In this document: positions 1-8,625 of the stretch, in pieces
Position numbering within the stretch: the first letter of the stretch is position 1
Layout: each line of letters starts with the position of its first letter
Assembly (NCBI GenBank): GCA_011525685.1
Contig: WYBW01000022.1
Coordinates: forward strand, 367,019-431,018
Reading direction: 5' to 3'
DNA from: Verrucomicrobiia bacterium
Lineage (GTDB): Bacteria > Verrucomicrobiota > Verrucomicrobiia > Limisphaerales > JADLHS01
DNA: 64,000 nt
Notes under the pieces: model-generated
Databases searched by the model: none
The model's input: only the letters and a program-made list of their open reading frames with translations
What the model was told of the DNA's origin: nothing
Position numbers and translations under genes: made by a program

Positions 1-716
1 GGATGACGCAAACACAGGAGAGCCGCCAGCCCGAAACAGGCGGCCACCGCGAGTTCGTTTCGAAACCAGACCAGTTCCCGCAAGCACAGCAGCCCGTAAG
101 CGCCGGCAAACCCCGCCGTCCAATGAAGCGCCCACCGCTCGCGACCGCTCCGCACCAAGAGGTAGTAGAGCAGCCCATAGCCGGTCAACCACGCCGCGAG
201 GAAGGGCGGGCGGAAGAACAGATTCAGGCTCAAGTACGGCGCAAGGTTCTTCCACTCCAGGGTTCCCGTCATGACGGGATAGAGATAGTTTTTGTCACCC
301 TCGTGAAATGTCAGGAAGATGAAGAGCAATCCCAATCCCAGGACGATGGTGTTGGCACCGCGCACGGCCTGGATGCCGCCCGTCTGGCAATGCCGGCCCA
401 GAGCAACGAGACTCCAGACTCCCAGCGCGATAAACGCGAAGAAGATTGCGTGGTTGATCCAGTTCTGAGGTGTGCCGCCAATCCGCCAGTGGATTTCGTG
501 CAAGTGTTTTCCCAGACTCAACAGCAACACCACTTTGACCAGACCCAACGCTCCCACCATCACCACCAGCCGCGCCAACGCCGCCCGTGGCAGCTTGAAG
601 CCCTCAACCAGGCTGGCCCAACTCGCCTGTATGGTGGCGTGTGACAGACCCGGTGTCCTGTTTTCGGCCGGACGTGCATCAGGTCGGTACGCGCCAGTTG
701 CCTGCTGAGAAATCAT
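1..716 (-). CDS. Multi-pass membrane protein, partial (C-terminus outside window)
   Basis: An open frame runs from an ATG at 716-714 to the window edge without a stop, giving about 238 residues. The N-terminal ~45 residues are hydrophilic. Hydrophobic segments follow, including LARLVVMVGALGLVKVVLLL, AIFFAFIALGVWSLVAL and TIVLGLGLLFIFLTF, and then a loop HEGDKNYLYPVMTG. The composition is clearly that of an integral membrane protein, and the long plus-strand frame opposite it is its shadow. It is transcribed divergently from the fucose synthase gene with about 50 bases between the starts, so they probably share a promoter region. I do not recognise the family. A membrane-anchored polysaccharide or sulfatase-type enzyme is possible but unsupported. 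Confidence 0.7.
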   Translation of the reverse strand, partial: MISQQATGAYRPDARPAENRTPGLSHATIQASWASLVEGFKLPRAALARLVVMVGALGLVKVVLLLSLGKHLHEIHWRIGGTPQNWINHAIFFAFIALGVWSLVALGRHCQTGGIQAVRGANTIVLGLGLLFIFLTFHEGDKNYLYPVMTGTLEWKNLAPYLSLNLFFRPPFLAAWLTGYGLLYYLLVRSGRERWALHWTAGFAGAYGLLCLRELVWFRNELAVAACFGLAALLCLRH

Positions 717-767
717 GTGTGCGCTTGTCGCAACCGCCGTGCCCGGCTTATGCTCCGCCGCACAGAA

Positions 768-1718
768 ATGCAGCCCAACTCACGCATCTACGTCGCCGGC
801 CACCGCGGTCTGGTCGGCAGCGCCCTCTGGCGGGAATTTCAGCGAACTGGTTTCGAGAACCTGATTGGCCGCTCCCACGCGGAACTCGATCTGCTCGACG
901 CCGCGGCGGTGCAGCGGTTCTACGCGCGGGAGCAGCCCGACTACGTCTTTGTGGCCGCCGCCCGCGTGGGCGGCATCCTGGCCAACCATACCCGCCCTGC
1001 CCAATTCATTTACGAGAATCTTCAGATTCAGAACAACCTCATCCACGGCGCCTGGCAGACGGGCGTCAAGAAACTGCTGTTCCTGGGCAGTTCCTGCATC
1101 TATCCGCGCTTGTCGCCGCAGCCAATGAAAGAGGAACATCTGCTGACCGGCCCGCTCGAAACCACGAATCAGTGGTACGCCATTGCCAAGATCGCGGGCG
1201 TCAAAATGTGCCAGGCCTACCGGCGGCAATACGGCTGTGACTTCATCAGCGTGATGCCCACCAACGTGTATGGCCTGCGAGACAATTTTGATCTCGATTC
1301 CTCGCACGTCCTGCCGGCTTTGATTCGGAAATTTCACGAGGCCAAGGTGTCCGGCGCACCGAGCGTCACCTGTTGGGGAACCGGCCAGCCCCGACGCGAG
1401 TTTTTGTTCGGCGACGACCTGGCACGCGCCTGTGTCTTCCTCATGGAGCATTACAGTGGTGAAGAGCCCATCAACGTGGGCTACGGCAGCGACGTGACCA
1501 TCCGGGAACTGGCGGAGCTGGTCGGGCGGGTGATCGGCTACGAGGGCTCGATCGAGTGGGACACCACCAAACCGGACGGCACCCCGCGCAAGCTGTTGGA
1601 CAGCTCACGGCTGTTCGCGCTGGGCTGGAAACCGCGGATTGATCTCGAAACCGGTGTCCGGCTGACTTACGAGGATTTTCTGAGCCGCTGCACGGACAAA
1701 CCCGCCGCCAAAGCGTAG
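768..1718 (+). CDS. fcl: GDP-L-fucose synthase
   Basis: This short-chain dehydrogenase/reductase of 316 residues has the expected family length. It performs the epimerase/reductase step that converts GDP-4-keto-6-deoxy-mannose to GDP-L-fucose with NADPH in the cytoplasm. The nucleotide-binding motif AGHRGLVGSA lies at residues 10-19, the SSC active-site segment near 108-110, and the catalytic YxxxK pair is Tyr137/Lys141 in WYAIAK. I chose the ATG at 768 because the sequence then begins MQPNSRIYVAGHRG, as in characterised family members; upstream in-frame starts at 717 and 750 add an arginine-rich stretch with no counterpart. The preceding enzyme of the pathway, GDP-mannose 4,6-dehydratase, is encoded at 12448-13461, so the two genes bracket the polysaccharide locus. 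Confidence 0.95.
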   Translation: MQPNSRIYVAGHRGLVGSALWREFQRTGFENLIGRSHAELDLLDAAAVQRFYAREQPDYVFVAAARVGGILANHTRPAQFIYENLQIQNNLIHGAWQTGVKKLLFLGSSCIYPRLSPQPMKEEHLLTGPLETTNQWYAIAKIAGVKMCQAYRRQYGCDFISVMPTNVYGLRDNFDLDSSHVLPALIRKFHEAKVSGAPSVTCWGTGQPRREFLFGDDLARACVFLMEHYSGEEPINVGYGSDVTIRELAELVGRVIGYEGSIEWDTTKPDGTPRKLLDSSRLFALGWKPRIDLETGVRLTYEDFLSRCTDKPAAKA

Positions 1719-1719
1719 G

Positions 1720-1737
1720 GGCGACGCCCTCGTCGCC
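1720..1737. terminator. Hairpin directly after the fcl stop codon
   Basis: GGCGACG (1720-1726) and CGTCGCC (1731-1737) form a perfect 7-bp stem with a CCCT loop. It begins two bases after the TAG stop of the fucose synthase gene. There is no following T-run, so it is not a textbook intrinsic terminator. It may instead be part of the hairpin-rich repeat that follows. Confidence 0.35.
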
Positions 1738-1739
1738 TG

Positions 1740-1862
1740 CGCGAGCGGCCAGCACAGTCGGCAGTCAGTCATGGGCGCGCAGTAACCTGCTTGGGACCGT
1801 CGTCGCGCCGGTCTTCCTACCGGCCCTCGCGCCGACTGGAAAGTCGGCGATACGCGCCTGGT
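1740..1862. repeat. Hairpin-array repeat, degenerate copy
   Basis: The gap between the convergent fcl and GT-C-like genes holds at least two hairpins of the class seen elsewhere in the window. GCCGACT-ggaa-AGTCGGC (1831-1848) is perfect, and GCCGGT...ACCGGC (1807-1824) is looser. The stem GCCGACT/AGTCGGC around a TGGAA-type loop recurs at 23693, 38208, 44966 and 47739. No clear terminal repeats or flanking duplications are visible, so this looks like an old or partial copy. Confidence 0.6.
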
Positions 1863-1894
1863 GGTCCAGCGCCTTCAGCCTGTCTTCGATCCTA

Positions 1895-3679
1895 TCAATA
1901 CCAATTTACGAACAGCCGGCGGCGATCGCTCTCGCTGACACGCGGTGCTTGTTTCAGCTTCGGACCGGCCCACACCACCGTGGGCGAGCAATCCGCCGCT
2001 GTTTCCAGCCGATAGGTTCCCACCGGCAATTCCACCGTGCGATTGGTCAACGGAAGCCCGTTCAACGTCGCCACAAACTCCGGCTCAACCTTTGGCTCGG
2101 CCACCGGTTGCTTCCGGCTTTCCAGCAATGCCTTCAGCGAGGACTCGTACGTGCCAGCCAGATTCGACACTTCCTTGGGAGCAAGGTGATAGCGGCCTGG
2201 ATGATGAATCTCGAACTCGCCACCTCCGGCGGGAAGCATCTGGCCCAGCACCCAGAAATCGTCCGCCAGGGGAACATACCTTTGGCGGATGAACTCGTGG
2301 TCCTCCTCCGGCAACCAATCCGTTCGATAGCTCTGAATGATCACCGCCGCCGGATTCTCGGCCAGCATATCACGCACTCGCAAATCTCCGCTCTTCCTGA
2401 AGTTGTTGATGTTGAGACTGTGGAGGAACCAATGAAAATGAATGCTCCTCCGCGTGGGCACCATCCCGATGCCGTCATAGACCGGGTCTTTGACCGGGTC
2501 GGTGAGTTGCTCCGCCACGCGCATCAAGTTTTCCTGCCGATGATTGGGCCAGTCCAGGTGGCGGCGCGTGGCCATATAAAACGGCACGAAATGCGCAAAC
2601 ACCAGCAACGTCAGAATCACCGGACGAAACACCGGCTGCGCCCAGACCTCGGCGAGGACAGAAATGCCATACCGGAAGGCAAGCAAGTAAGCGAATGGAA
2701 CCAGATTGACCAGATTGTACGGGTGAGGCGCCGGGTTGACGAGCAGGGCCGCGAGAGCGATCAGGAAAAACACCGTCTCGGGAAGCAAGCCCGACCAACC
2801 AAGGGCCGCTCTGCCACGACGACCCAACTCCGAGCCAACCGCGACCACCGCCCCGAACACCAAGGCCAGGAGTAATGGCGTTTGAGTCAAGAGGCGGCCG
2901 AGAGTTTTCCAGGGCGGAAATCGTCCCAGTCCTCCGGAGGCCTCCGAAACCATCTGGAATCCTGACAAGTAAACATCCCAGACTCCGCCCGCTCCGTAAG
3001 CCAGACGGATCGTCAGAAACATCGCGAAAGCGCCAATCGCCCAAGCCAAACCCAGTTTCCAACGGGCCACCGCGACGCCGTGCGGAGGAAAGACCAGGAA
3101 CGCGAGAGCCAAGGGAATGGTATAGACAAATGATTTGAACGCCGTGAACAGCAAGGCGACCATCAGTCCGCCAAGGATGGCGTAAGCGGCGATGCCCGGT
3201 GGACGCAGCCGCATCAAACACCAAATGAAGAGCAACCCGGTCAGCAGCAGATTGTCATGCCGGATCTCGAAGCCGTAATCCCAAAGCGGCGACAGGGTTG
3301 CCGCTCCCACAAAGGCGAACAACCCCCGCCACGACGCAAGTTTCTCGCCGGTCGCCAGCGCCAGGAGCAACAGGTTCAACCAAAAGATGAGGAGAGCCAC
3401 CAGCCGCGCCGAAGCGAAAAGCTCCGCGGATTGAACGGCCTCCCGCGCCAGCCAGACCAACGGCATCAGAAAAAGCGAGATGCTGGTGAAATACTCCTGA
3501 GCCTGACCCAGCGCCAGAATTCGCGCCACGAACACACTCTGGCACTCGTCGGCGTGGTAAATGCGCGAGGCCGCAAAGTAGAGCGTGGACTTCAACATCA
3601 GAAATCCCATCGCGATCGCAACCGTCCCAAGGAGAATCGAGTTCAGTTTGCGCTTCATGAGTGAGTCATTCTCATTCAC
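1895..3679 (-). CDS. GT-C-like integral membrane glycosyltransferase, paralogue A
   Basis: This 594-residue protein has about ten hydrophobic segments followed by a soluble C-terminal region of ~200 residues. The first extracytoplasmic loop carries RIYHADECQ, an acidic Asp-Glu motif placed as in lipid-linked-sugar glycosyltransferases of the GT-C fold (ArnT/PMT-like), hence the call. The GTG at 3679 overlaps the TGA of the upstream GT2 gene as GTGA, suggesting translational coupling; an ATG at 3658 is the alternative start. It is strikingly similar to the product of 10587-12401: shared blocks include DYGFEIRHDN, DGIGMV.TRR, EEDHEFIRQRYVP.ADDFWVLG and a final NWY. The two copies lie in opposite orientation around the locus. 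Donor and acceptor are unknown. Confidence 0.75.
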   Translation of the reverse strand: MNENDSLMKRKLNSILLGTVAIAMGFLMLKSTLYFAASRIYHADECQSVFVARILALGQAQEYFTSISLFLMPLVWLAREAVQSAELFASARLVALLIFWLNLLLLALATGEKLASWRGLFAFVGAATLSPLWDYGFEIRHDNLLLTGLLFIWCLMRLRPPGIAAYAILGGLMVALLFTAFKSFVYTIPLALAFLVFPPHGVAVARWKLGLAWAIGAFAMFLTIRLAYGAGGVWDVYLSGFQMVSEASGGLGRFPPWKTLGRLLTQTPLLLALVFGAVVAVGSELGRRGRAALGWSGLLPETVFFLIALAALLVNPAPHPYNLVNLVPFAYLLAFRYGISVLAEVWAQPVFRPVILTLLVFAHFVPFYMATRRHLDWPNHRQENLMRVAEQLTDPVKDPVYDGIGMVPTRRSIHFHWFLHSLNINNFRKSGDLRVRDMLAENPAAVIIQSYRTDWLPEEDHEFIRQRYVPLADDFWVLGQMLPAGGGEFEIHHPGRYHLAPKEVSNLAGTYESSLKALLESRKQPVAEPKVEPEFVATLNGLPLTNRTVELPVGTYRLETAADCSPTVVWAGPKLKQAPRVSESDRRRLFVNWY

Positions 3680-4710
3680 TCAGCTTGGTTGTGCGCCTGG
3701 TAATACACCCACAATCGGTTGAAGATCCAAAACGGCTTCTTGAATTCGATACAACGACGGACGAACCGCGACAGCTTGCGCCAGAAATCCCCTGGGGACA
3801 ACGACCTGGCGGCGAGAGCGGCCTCTTTGAAAGCAACTGCGAGGATCGTGTCCCGCCAAAGGTCCTTCGAGTCTTCATTCACCCGCATTAACAAATACTC
3901 GGCCATTTTGCCCAAAGCTTGAAGCTTGAATTCTGCCGGCCGGTTGTTCCAAACATTGCCCGCATGCACGCGGTAACAAGCCATTTTTCGGTCGAGATAG
4001 CCGATCCATCCTCGCTGGCTCAACATGACAAAAAGCGGCCAATCGGCAAGCCGCAAACCGACCAGTCCTTCATCGAACTGCGGCATCCACGCGCGTCGAA
4101 TCAACACCGAGCAGGTCTGGATGCAATTCAGCAAGGCCAGTTCACGCGGATCCAGCCGGAGCTTTCGATAGCGAAGGGGAGGAAACTCACGCAACTTTTG
4201 ATCACCCGGCCATCTGACGTAATCCACCTTGTGATGGCACAACGCACACTCCGGGTTTTGGTCGAGAAAGCCGACCTGAACCGCCAGTTTGCGTGGATCG
4301 GTCCAGTAGTCGTCTCCCTCGAATATCGCCAGGTATTCACCGCGACAGGCCGCCACGGAGCGGAGGAGGTTGAGCCGCCCGTTGCCCGTGTATTTGCCCA
4401 GATTCTCCGTTGCCCGCAGCACCTTGATTCTTTCTGGATGCCGCCTCTGGTACTCCAGCACAATCTCCGTGGTGCCGTCGGTGGAAGCATCATCACCCAC
4501 CACTATCTCGTAAGGAAAGTCCATCTGCTGCATCAGTACCCCGTCCAGCGCCTGCGCGATGAATTGGGAGTGATTGAAGGTGATCAACGCCACACTTACC
4601 TTGGGTCGCTCGATGAGTGACGCTTCGGCCACCTGAACCGTGTGCTGACGAATCAACGTCTGGATGCGTTCCCGAGTAAGTTCCGGCTTGTTGGTTTCGA
4701 ATGCATCCAT
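3676..4710 (-). CDS. Family 2 glycosyltransferase
   Basis: A 344-residue GT-A fold glycosyltransferase. Near the N-terminus it has PKVSVALITFNHSQFIAQAL followed by EIVVGDDASTDGT, the standard nucleotide-sugar binding start of GT2, and then the acidic AIFEGDDYW segment that serves as the metal-binding DXD-type motif. I chose the ATG at 4710 (MDAFETNKPEL); the frame extends upstream to 4914, but that part overlaps the aminotransferase gene and has no GT2 character. It begins 8 bases after the DegT stop and ends in a 4-base overlap with the membrane glycosyltransferase, so these three form a tight operon. It probably adds one sugar of the surface glycan; the sugar cannot be read from sequence. 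Confidence 0.88.
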   Translation of the reverse strand: MDAFETNKPELTRERIQTLIRQHTVQVAEASLIERPKVSVALITFNHSQFIAQALDGVLMQQMDFPYEIVVGDDASTDGTTEIVLEYQRRHPERIKVLRATENLGKYTGNGRLNLLRSVAACRGEYLAIFEGDDYWTDPRKLAVQVGFLDQNPECALCHHKVDYVRWPGDQKLREFPPLRYRKLRLDPRELALLNCIQTCSVLIRRAWMPQFDEGLVGLRLADWPLFVMLSQRGWIGYLDRKMACYRVHAGNVWNNRPAEFKLQALGKMAEYLLMRVNEDSKDLWRDTILAVAFKEAALAARSLSPGDFWRKLSRFVRRCIEFKKPFWIFNRLWVYYQAHNQAE

Positions 4711-4718
4711 GATCGAAT

Positions 4719-5921
4719 TCAGGCCATCCGACTTCGAATTGCTTCTGCATTTTCGATGACGAACCGGATCAAGTCGCAAATCACCTGGATGTCCGATTCC
4801 CCCACGGCCGTTCCGTTGGGAAGACTCATAACGCGCGTGGTCAGCCTCTCCGTCTCGGGCAACAGCAACCCCGCGTGCGGAAAATAAGAGCGATAGGGTT
4901 CCATGCGATGACATCCCGGATGAAAGTAACGCCGGGCGCGAACGTTCTCCGCGTGAAGGATTCGCACCAGTTCATCGCGGCTGATGCCCGAGACCGTGTC
5001 CTCCACCTCGACAATAACGTACTGAAAGTTGGCGCGTTCGGATTCCTCATAGCCGATCAGGCTAATGCCGGGCAAACCCTCCAATCCCAAGCGATAGCGG
5101 CCATGATTTCTCCGGTTGATGGCGATGAACTCGTCCAGGCTTTCCAGATTGGTCAACCCCATCGCAGCGGACACTTCGCTCATCTTGCCGTTCGTGCCGA
5201 TGTAAATGACGTTGTCCAGACCCGCGAACCCAAAATTCTTCATCAAGCGAGCTCTCTCCGCCAGTCGGTCGTCGTTGGTCACAACCGCGCCACCCTCGAA
5301 GGTGTTGAAAAACTTGGTTGCGTGGAAGCTGAAGACTTCCGCATCGCCAAAACTGCCCACACTCCGCCCTTGATAAGAGCAAGCAAAGGCGTGCGAGGCG
5401 TCAAACATCAGTCGAAGTCCCCGGCGGCGGGCAATCTCGGTCAGGGCCAGGGCATCGCAACCTCGCCCCCAGGTATGCACGCCGATGATTCCCGTCGTGC
5501 GCGGTGTGATCAACGCCTCAACCTTTCGCGGATCAATGTTGTGTGTCTGGGAATCCACATCGCAGAAAACCGGGGTGATTTCCTGCCATTGCAGTGCGTG
5601 GGCCGTGGCAACGAAGGTGAAGGACGGGATGATTACCTCCCCCCGCAACTCCAGGGCACGGGTGGCAATTTCCAAGGCCACCGTGCCGTTGCACATGCAA
5701 ATGCAGTGTTTTACCCCAAGCAGGGATGCAATCTTCGCTTCCAGTTCCTTGACGAAGGGACCATTGTTAGTCAACCAGCGCCGTTCCAGCAGGTCACCGA
5801 CCCGGCTCAGGAATCGCTCCTGATGACCAATGTTGGGGCGACCAACGTGAAGGGTCTCGGCGAAAGCAGGCAGGCCGCCAAACACGGCAAGATCCGCTAC
5901 CGAGGTCTTGTTCATGTGCAT
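4719..5921 (-). CDS. DegT/DnrJ/EryC1/StrS-family PLP aminotransferase (nucleotide-sugar aminotransferase)
   Basis: A 400-residue fold-type I PLP enzyme. The N-terminal FGGLPAF..TLHVGRPN and the NNGPFVKELE segment are typical of sugar aminotransferases of the ArnB/WecE/DesI group. MFDASHA (Asp174) contacts the cofactor, and SFHATKFFNTFEGG places the Schiff-base lysine at about Lys203. Such enzymes transaminate a keto group on an NDP-sugar, normally with glutamate as donor, so the glycan made here probably contains an amino- or acylamino-sugar. The start may be the ATG at 5921 or at 5915. The downstream GT2 gene follows after 8 bases. Substrate and gene name are not assigned. Confidence 0.9.
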   Translation of the reverse strand: MHMNKTSVADLAVFGGLPAFAETLHVGRPNIGHQERFLSRVGDLLERRWLTNNGPFVKELEAKIASLLGVKHCICMCNGTVALEIATRALELRGEVIIPSFTFVATAHALQWQEITPVFCDVDSQTHNIDPRKVEALITPRTTGIIGVHTWGRGCDALALTEIARRRGLRLMFDASHAFACSYQGRSVGSFGDAEVFSFHATKFFNTFEGGAVVTNDDRLAERARLMKNFGFAGLDNVIYIGTNGKMSEVSAAMGLTNLESLDEFIAINRRNHGRYRLGLEGLPGISLIGYEESERANFQYVIVEVEDTVSGISRDELVRILHAENVRARRYFHPGCHRMEPYRSYFPHAGLLLPETERLTTRVMSLPNGTAVGESDIQVICDLIRFVIENAEAIRSRMA

Positions 5922-5987
5922 GTCACTTGATGAAACTGCCGCCGCGCCGCAGCACCTGGGTGCAGCCGGTTCATTCGGTGGCGGCTT

Positions 5988-6839
5988 TCAGGCGTCCAAA
6001 AACACATCCAGGTTCGTACCTTCAAGTTCCCGCGTGATTTCCTCCGCAATGGTGTTGGGGAGCGACGTTCGCCATTCATCATCATTATCCCGCGCTCGAA
6101 ACACACTGTAGCGGTCGCTATCCTTCGCCTTTGCAATGTCGCGGGAGCGTTCCAGAAATTTTCGCGTCTGCACAGGTAAATCCAGACCCAGCGTCTGGAA
6201 AAGTCTGGCGGTGTTTTCAATCGGATCTCTCAACAATTCGGCATAGCGAATCAAAGTCACCCGCTGCGGATACGCGGCTGCCAAGTGAACGAAGAGACGA
6301 ACTGCCTCTTTCCAGCGCTCAAAGCCATTGTATTCCTCGGGCCGATTCAGGTTCTTCCGAAGCGCGTAGCGCCATTCCTCTTCAATTTGCCAACCCGCCT
6401 CCGCCCGAAATTCCTTTGGAGACTTCCACCAGGAGCAAATCGTGGCGCGGGGGTCTCGCACCAAAAGAAAAACATGCGGGGCGGGATGTTTCCGCAGCAG
6501 ATTCGGGAGGATCCCATGATACCGCACCTCCTTGTAGGCGACATGCGTTGGCGACTCCTTGCGAAAGACCGGCAGCAATCCCTTGGCGCGCGCCTCCTGT
6601 TGATCCAAGAATGGATCGTTTGTCTTGAGGAGCAAATCAAAAAACTCCTGGATCTCATCACGCGATGCAGCCCCCGTGATACATTCCTTCAACGCAAAGG
6701 AAAACAGCGGCTGAAATTTGTAGCAAACGCGCGGGTGGCTGTTGAAAATCTCACCCAGCCAGGACGTCCCCGACCGCGGAAGACCGTGGATACAAAACGG
6801 GACAGCGGTTGACAAATCAGGTGGGCGGTTCGGCTGCAT
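5988..6839 (-). CDS. Sulfotransferase domain protein
   Basis: A 283-residue PAPS-dependent sulfotransferase. GLPRSGTSW (residues 19-27) matches the 5'-phosphosulfate-binding loop, and LVRDPRATICSW (about 126-137) matches the 3'-phosphate-binding region with its Arg. The length fits the cytosolic-type domain, and there is no membrane anchor. It sits between the WbqC-like and DegT genes on the same strand, with gaps of 122 and 66 bases. In a polysaccharide locus the natural inference is sulfation of a glycan or a lipid-linked intermediate, but a protein or small-molecule acceptor cannot be excluded. No PAPS-synthesis genes are visible in the window. Confidence 0.88.
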   Translation of the reverse strand: MQPNRPPDLSTAVPFCIHGLPRSGTSWLGEIFNSHPRVCYKFQPLFSFALKECITGAASRDEIQEFFDLLLKTNDPFLDQQEARAKGLLPVFRKESPTHVAYKEVRYHGILPNLLRKHPAPHVFLLVRDPRATICSWWKSPKEFRAEAGWQIEEEWRYALRKNLNRPEEYNGFERWKEAVRLFVHLAAAYPQRVTLIRYAELLRDPIENTARLFQTLGLDLPVQTRKFLERSRDIAKAKDSDRYSVFRARDNDDEWRTSLPNTIAEEITRELEGTNLDVFLDA

Positions 6840-6961
6840 GTATCATCGTGATTGGCCGGAGGTGGCATCCTGTGTAAATGCGGCGCGCCTCAAACAGCTC
6901 TGAGCGCTCGGCAGCGGATTCCGTGCCCGCCACGGCCATGACCTTGCGTGCGTTCTCAGAA

Positions 6962-7669
6962 TCATACCAGCTTGTATTGCGCCAGAAAGTGTTTCACCGC
7001 CTCCACCGGATTGTTCATGAGCACATCGAGGATGGACAAGTTGGCAACAAAAGGACCTCTGCCCGCTTGCGGATAAGCAATATCGGCGCTATCCAGAAAG
7101 CATAGAGTGAGGCCCGCCTCCGCAAACGCCTCCTTGGTGTAGATCTCCTTCCCTCCCGCCGCGTTGACATACGTGTCCGCCAATTCCCTGCGGCAAATGT
7201 CAACCAATCGCTCCACGCGACCCAGTTGGCCATTCTGATAAATCGTCGAAGAGGGAACAACCCGAGTCGAGATCCCCACATAAGCGCAGACAGCTTCGAG
7301 GCTGTGACGGGCCAAATCACCTATCGAAACGGGATGCACATTCAAGACAGCTTCGGCGATTTCCTTCGTTGCGGGGTAGTAGGGTGACTTTTGGTAGTGC
7401 TGGGTGAGGGTGGCGAAGAATTTCCTGCGAAACTGTTCATAGGGTCCGGTCGCAATCATGGTTTCTCGGATCTGACGGTTCTGGCTCGCATCCACCAAGG
7501 GAACCGTAAAGAAACGGGCTTGCCCGTTGACCAGCAGCCGGTTCCGGTTTATCCATCCTTTCTTGATAAAGGAAACATCATCGTAGATCACAAATGTGTC
7601 CACCGCATGCATCAGTTGGAAGTAACCGATGTACGGGAACAGGTACGGTTGCATGATTGCGACTCTCAT
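6962..7669 (-). CDS. WbqC-like family protein
   Basis: A 235-residue protein beginning MRVAIMQPYLFPYIGYFQLM, followed by DTFVIYDDVSFIKKGWINRN. This opening is diagnostic of the WbqC family found in O-antigen and other polysaccharide loci. The family is usually linked with aminotransferase and acyl- or methyl-transfer genes for modified amino sugars. Its biochemical activity is not settled, though some members are thought to act in N-acyl or glycine-type decoration of sugars. Here it lies between FkbM methyltransferase and sulfotransferase genes, close to the DegT aminotransferase, which fits a sugar-modification role. Confidence 0.88.
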   Translation of the reverse strand: MRVAIMQPYLFPYIGYFQLMHAVDTFVIYDDVSFIKKGWINRNRLLVNGQARFFTVPLVDASQNRQIRETMIATGPYEQFRRKFFATLTQHYQKSPYYPATKEIAEAVLNVHPVSIGDLARHSLEAVCAYVGISTRVVPSSTIYQNGQLGRVERLVDICRRELADTYVNAAGGKEIYTKEAFAEAGLTLCFLDSADIAYPQAGRGPFVANLSILDVLMNNPVEAVKHFLAQYKLV

Positions 7670-7742
7670 TGCCTAACTAACTGCCCGTGAGTTTCACAGT
7701 CAAATAGCATGAACAGTGTGCAAGATTGATTGAAAGCGTTCT

Positions 7743-8459
7743 TTAGTCGTAACTGCTGACCGCCTCATCGAGCTTTCCACCCACCTTAACGAAAGCGAGT
7801 TCCACCAGCCACAATGCGCCGTGACAACGGGTCCGGTTCAAGTCGGTGACATCAAAGAGGCGATAACCGTACCCACTCATCGTCTGCATCACCGACAGGA
7901 CGTCATTGGCGATTTTCTTGTGCATCACGCCTGCCTCGACGAAGATCAACTCCGTGACCCCTAGGCATGCCCCCGCGCCCCGAAGCACTGCCAGGTCCGT
8001 CCCCTCGGCATCAATCTTGATCATGTCAGGAATTGGTCGCCCCGTCTCGCGCACCGATTGTTCGATGGTCACAATCGGAATCTCGATTTGCCGGCGACCC
8101 AAGGCCTGCGCCTCCTCTGGCGTGAACCGAAACGAGCTGCTGTCATCACGTTCGGCGAGCGTTAACTTGAGCATCCCCGGACTCTCCCCCGCTCCCACGC
8201 CGTGCCAATGGACGCGGGGATTGGACTTGAGCAAGTCCTCAACATGTCGCCTAAGCCAGTCCTGTGGTTCAAGCAAGGTATATTCCGCCTCGGGGAAATA
8301 TCGCAGCGCCCGTCGCGTCCATTCCCCGTGATTAGCCCCGACATCCATGATGTGCTTTGGGTGGAATCCCATGCCCTTCAGGGCTCGAAGGCACTCGCCC
8401 AAGGGCAAGGGGGAGTATCCCAAGCGGCGAATCAACGCGTTGAGAATTCGTCTCGTCAT
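7743..8459 (-). CDS. FkbM-family methyltransferase
   Basis: A 238-residue SAM-dependent methyltransferase. The SAM-binding motif I is IMDVGANHGEWTRRAL (about residues 37-52), followed by the acidic YTLLEPQ, and IKIDAEGTDLAVLRGA later in the protein is the FkbM hallmark. FkbM-type enzymes usually O-methylate hydroxyls of sugars or polyketides, so methylation of a sugar in the locus glycan is likely. It is the first gene of a minus-strand series running to 1895. The 166-base gap to the divergent GT2 gene at 8626 should contain promoters for both directions. Confidence 0.9.
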   Translation of the reverse strand: MTRRILNALIRRLGYSPLPLGECLRALKGMGFHPKHIMDVGANHGEWTRRALRYFPEAEYTLLEPQDWLRRHVEDLLKSNPRVHWHGVGAGESPGMLKLTLAERDDSSSFRFTPEEAQALGRRQIEIPIVTIEQSVRETGRPIPDMIKIDAEGTDLAVLRGAGACLGVTELIFVEAGVMHKKIANDVLSVMQTMSGYGYRLFDVTDLNRTRCHGALWLVELAFVKVGGKLDEAVSSYD

Positions 8460-8625
8460 CCGAGGAGTAAACCTTCGAGCAACTTCGGTTCGAGTAACTG
8501 GGCTGGCTTGAATGCGATACTCAACGGTGGAAATGATTTGAAAGATTTCAACAATTTGTCAATGCAGCGATGCTCCGCACACAGGGTGACGGAGTCAAGC
8601 ATCGGAACACGCATCGAACACGCCA

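Noticed and set aside
3..644. Plus-strand open frame of 213 codons
   Set aside because: It is rich in Gln, His and Arg with no family features, and it is the shadow of the minus-strand membrane protein that runs off the window edge.
4875..5930. Plus-strand frame of 351 codons
   Set aside because: It lies opposite the DegT aminotransferase, whose motifs are unambiguous; the antisense frame is a consequence of high third-position GC.
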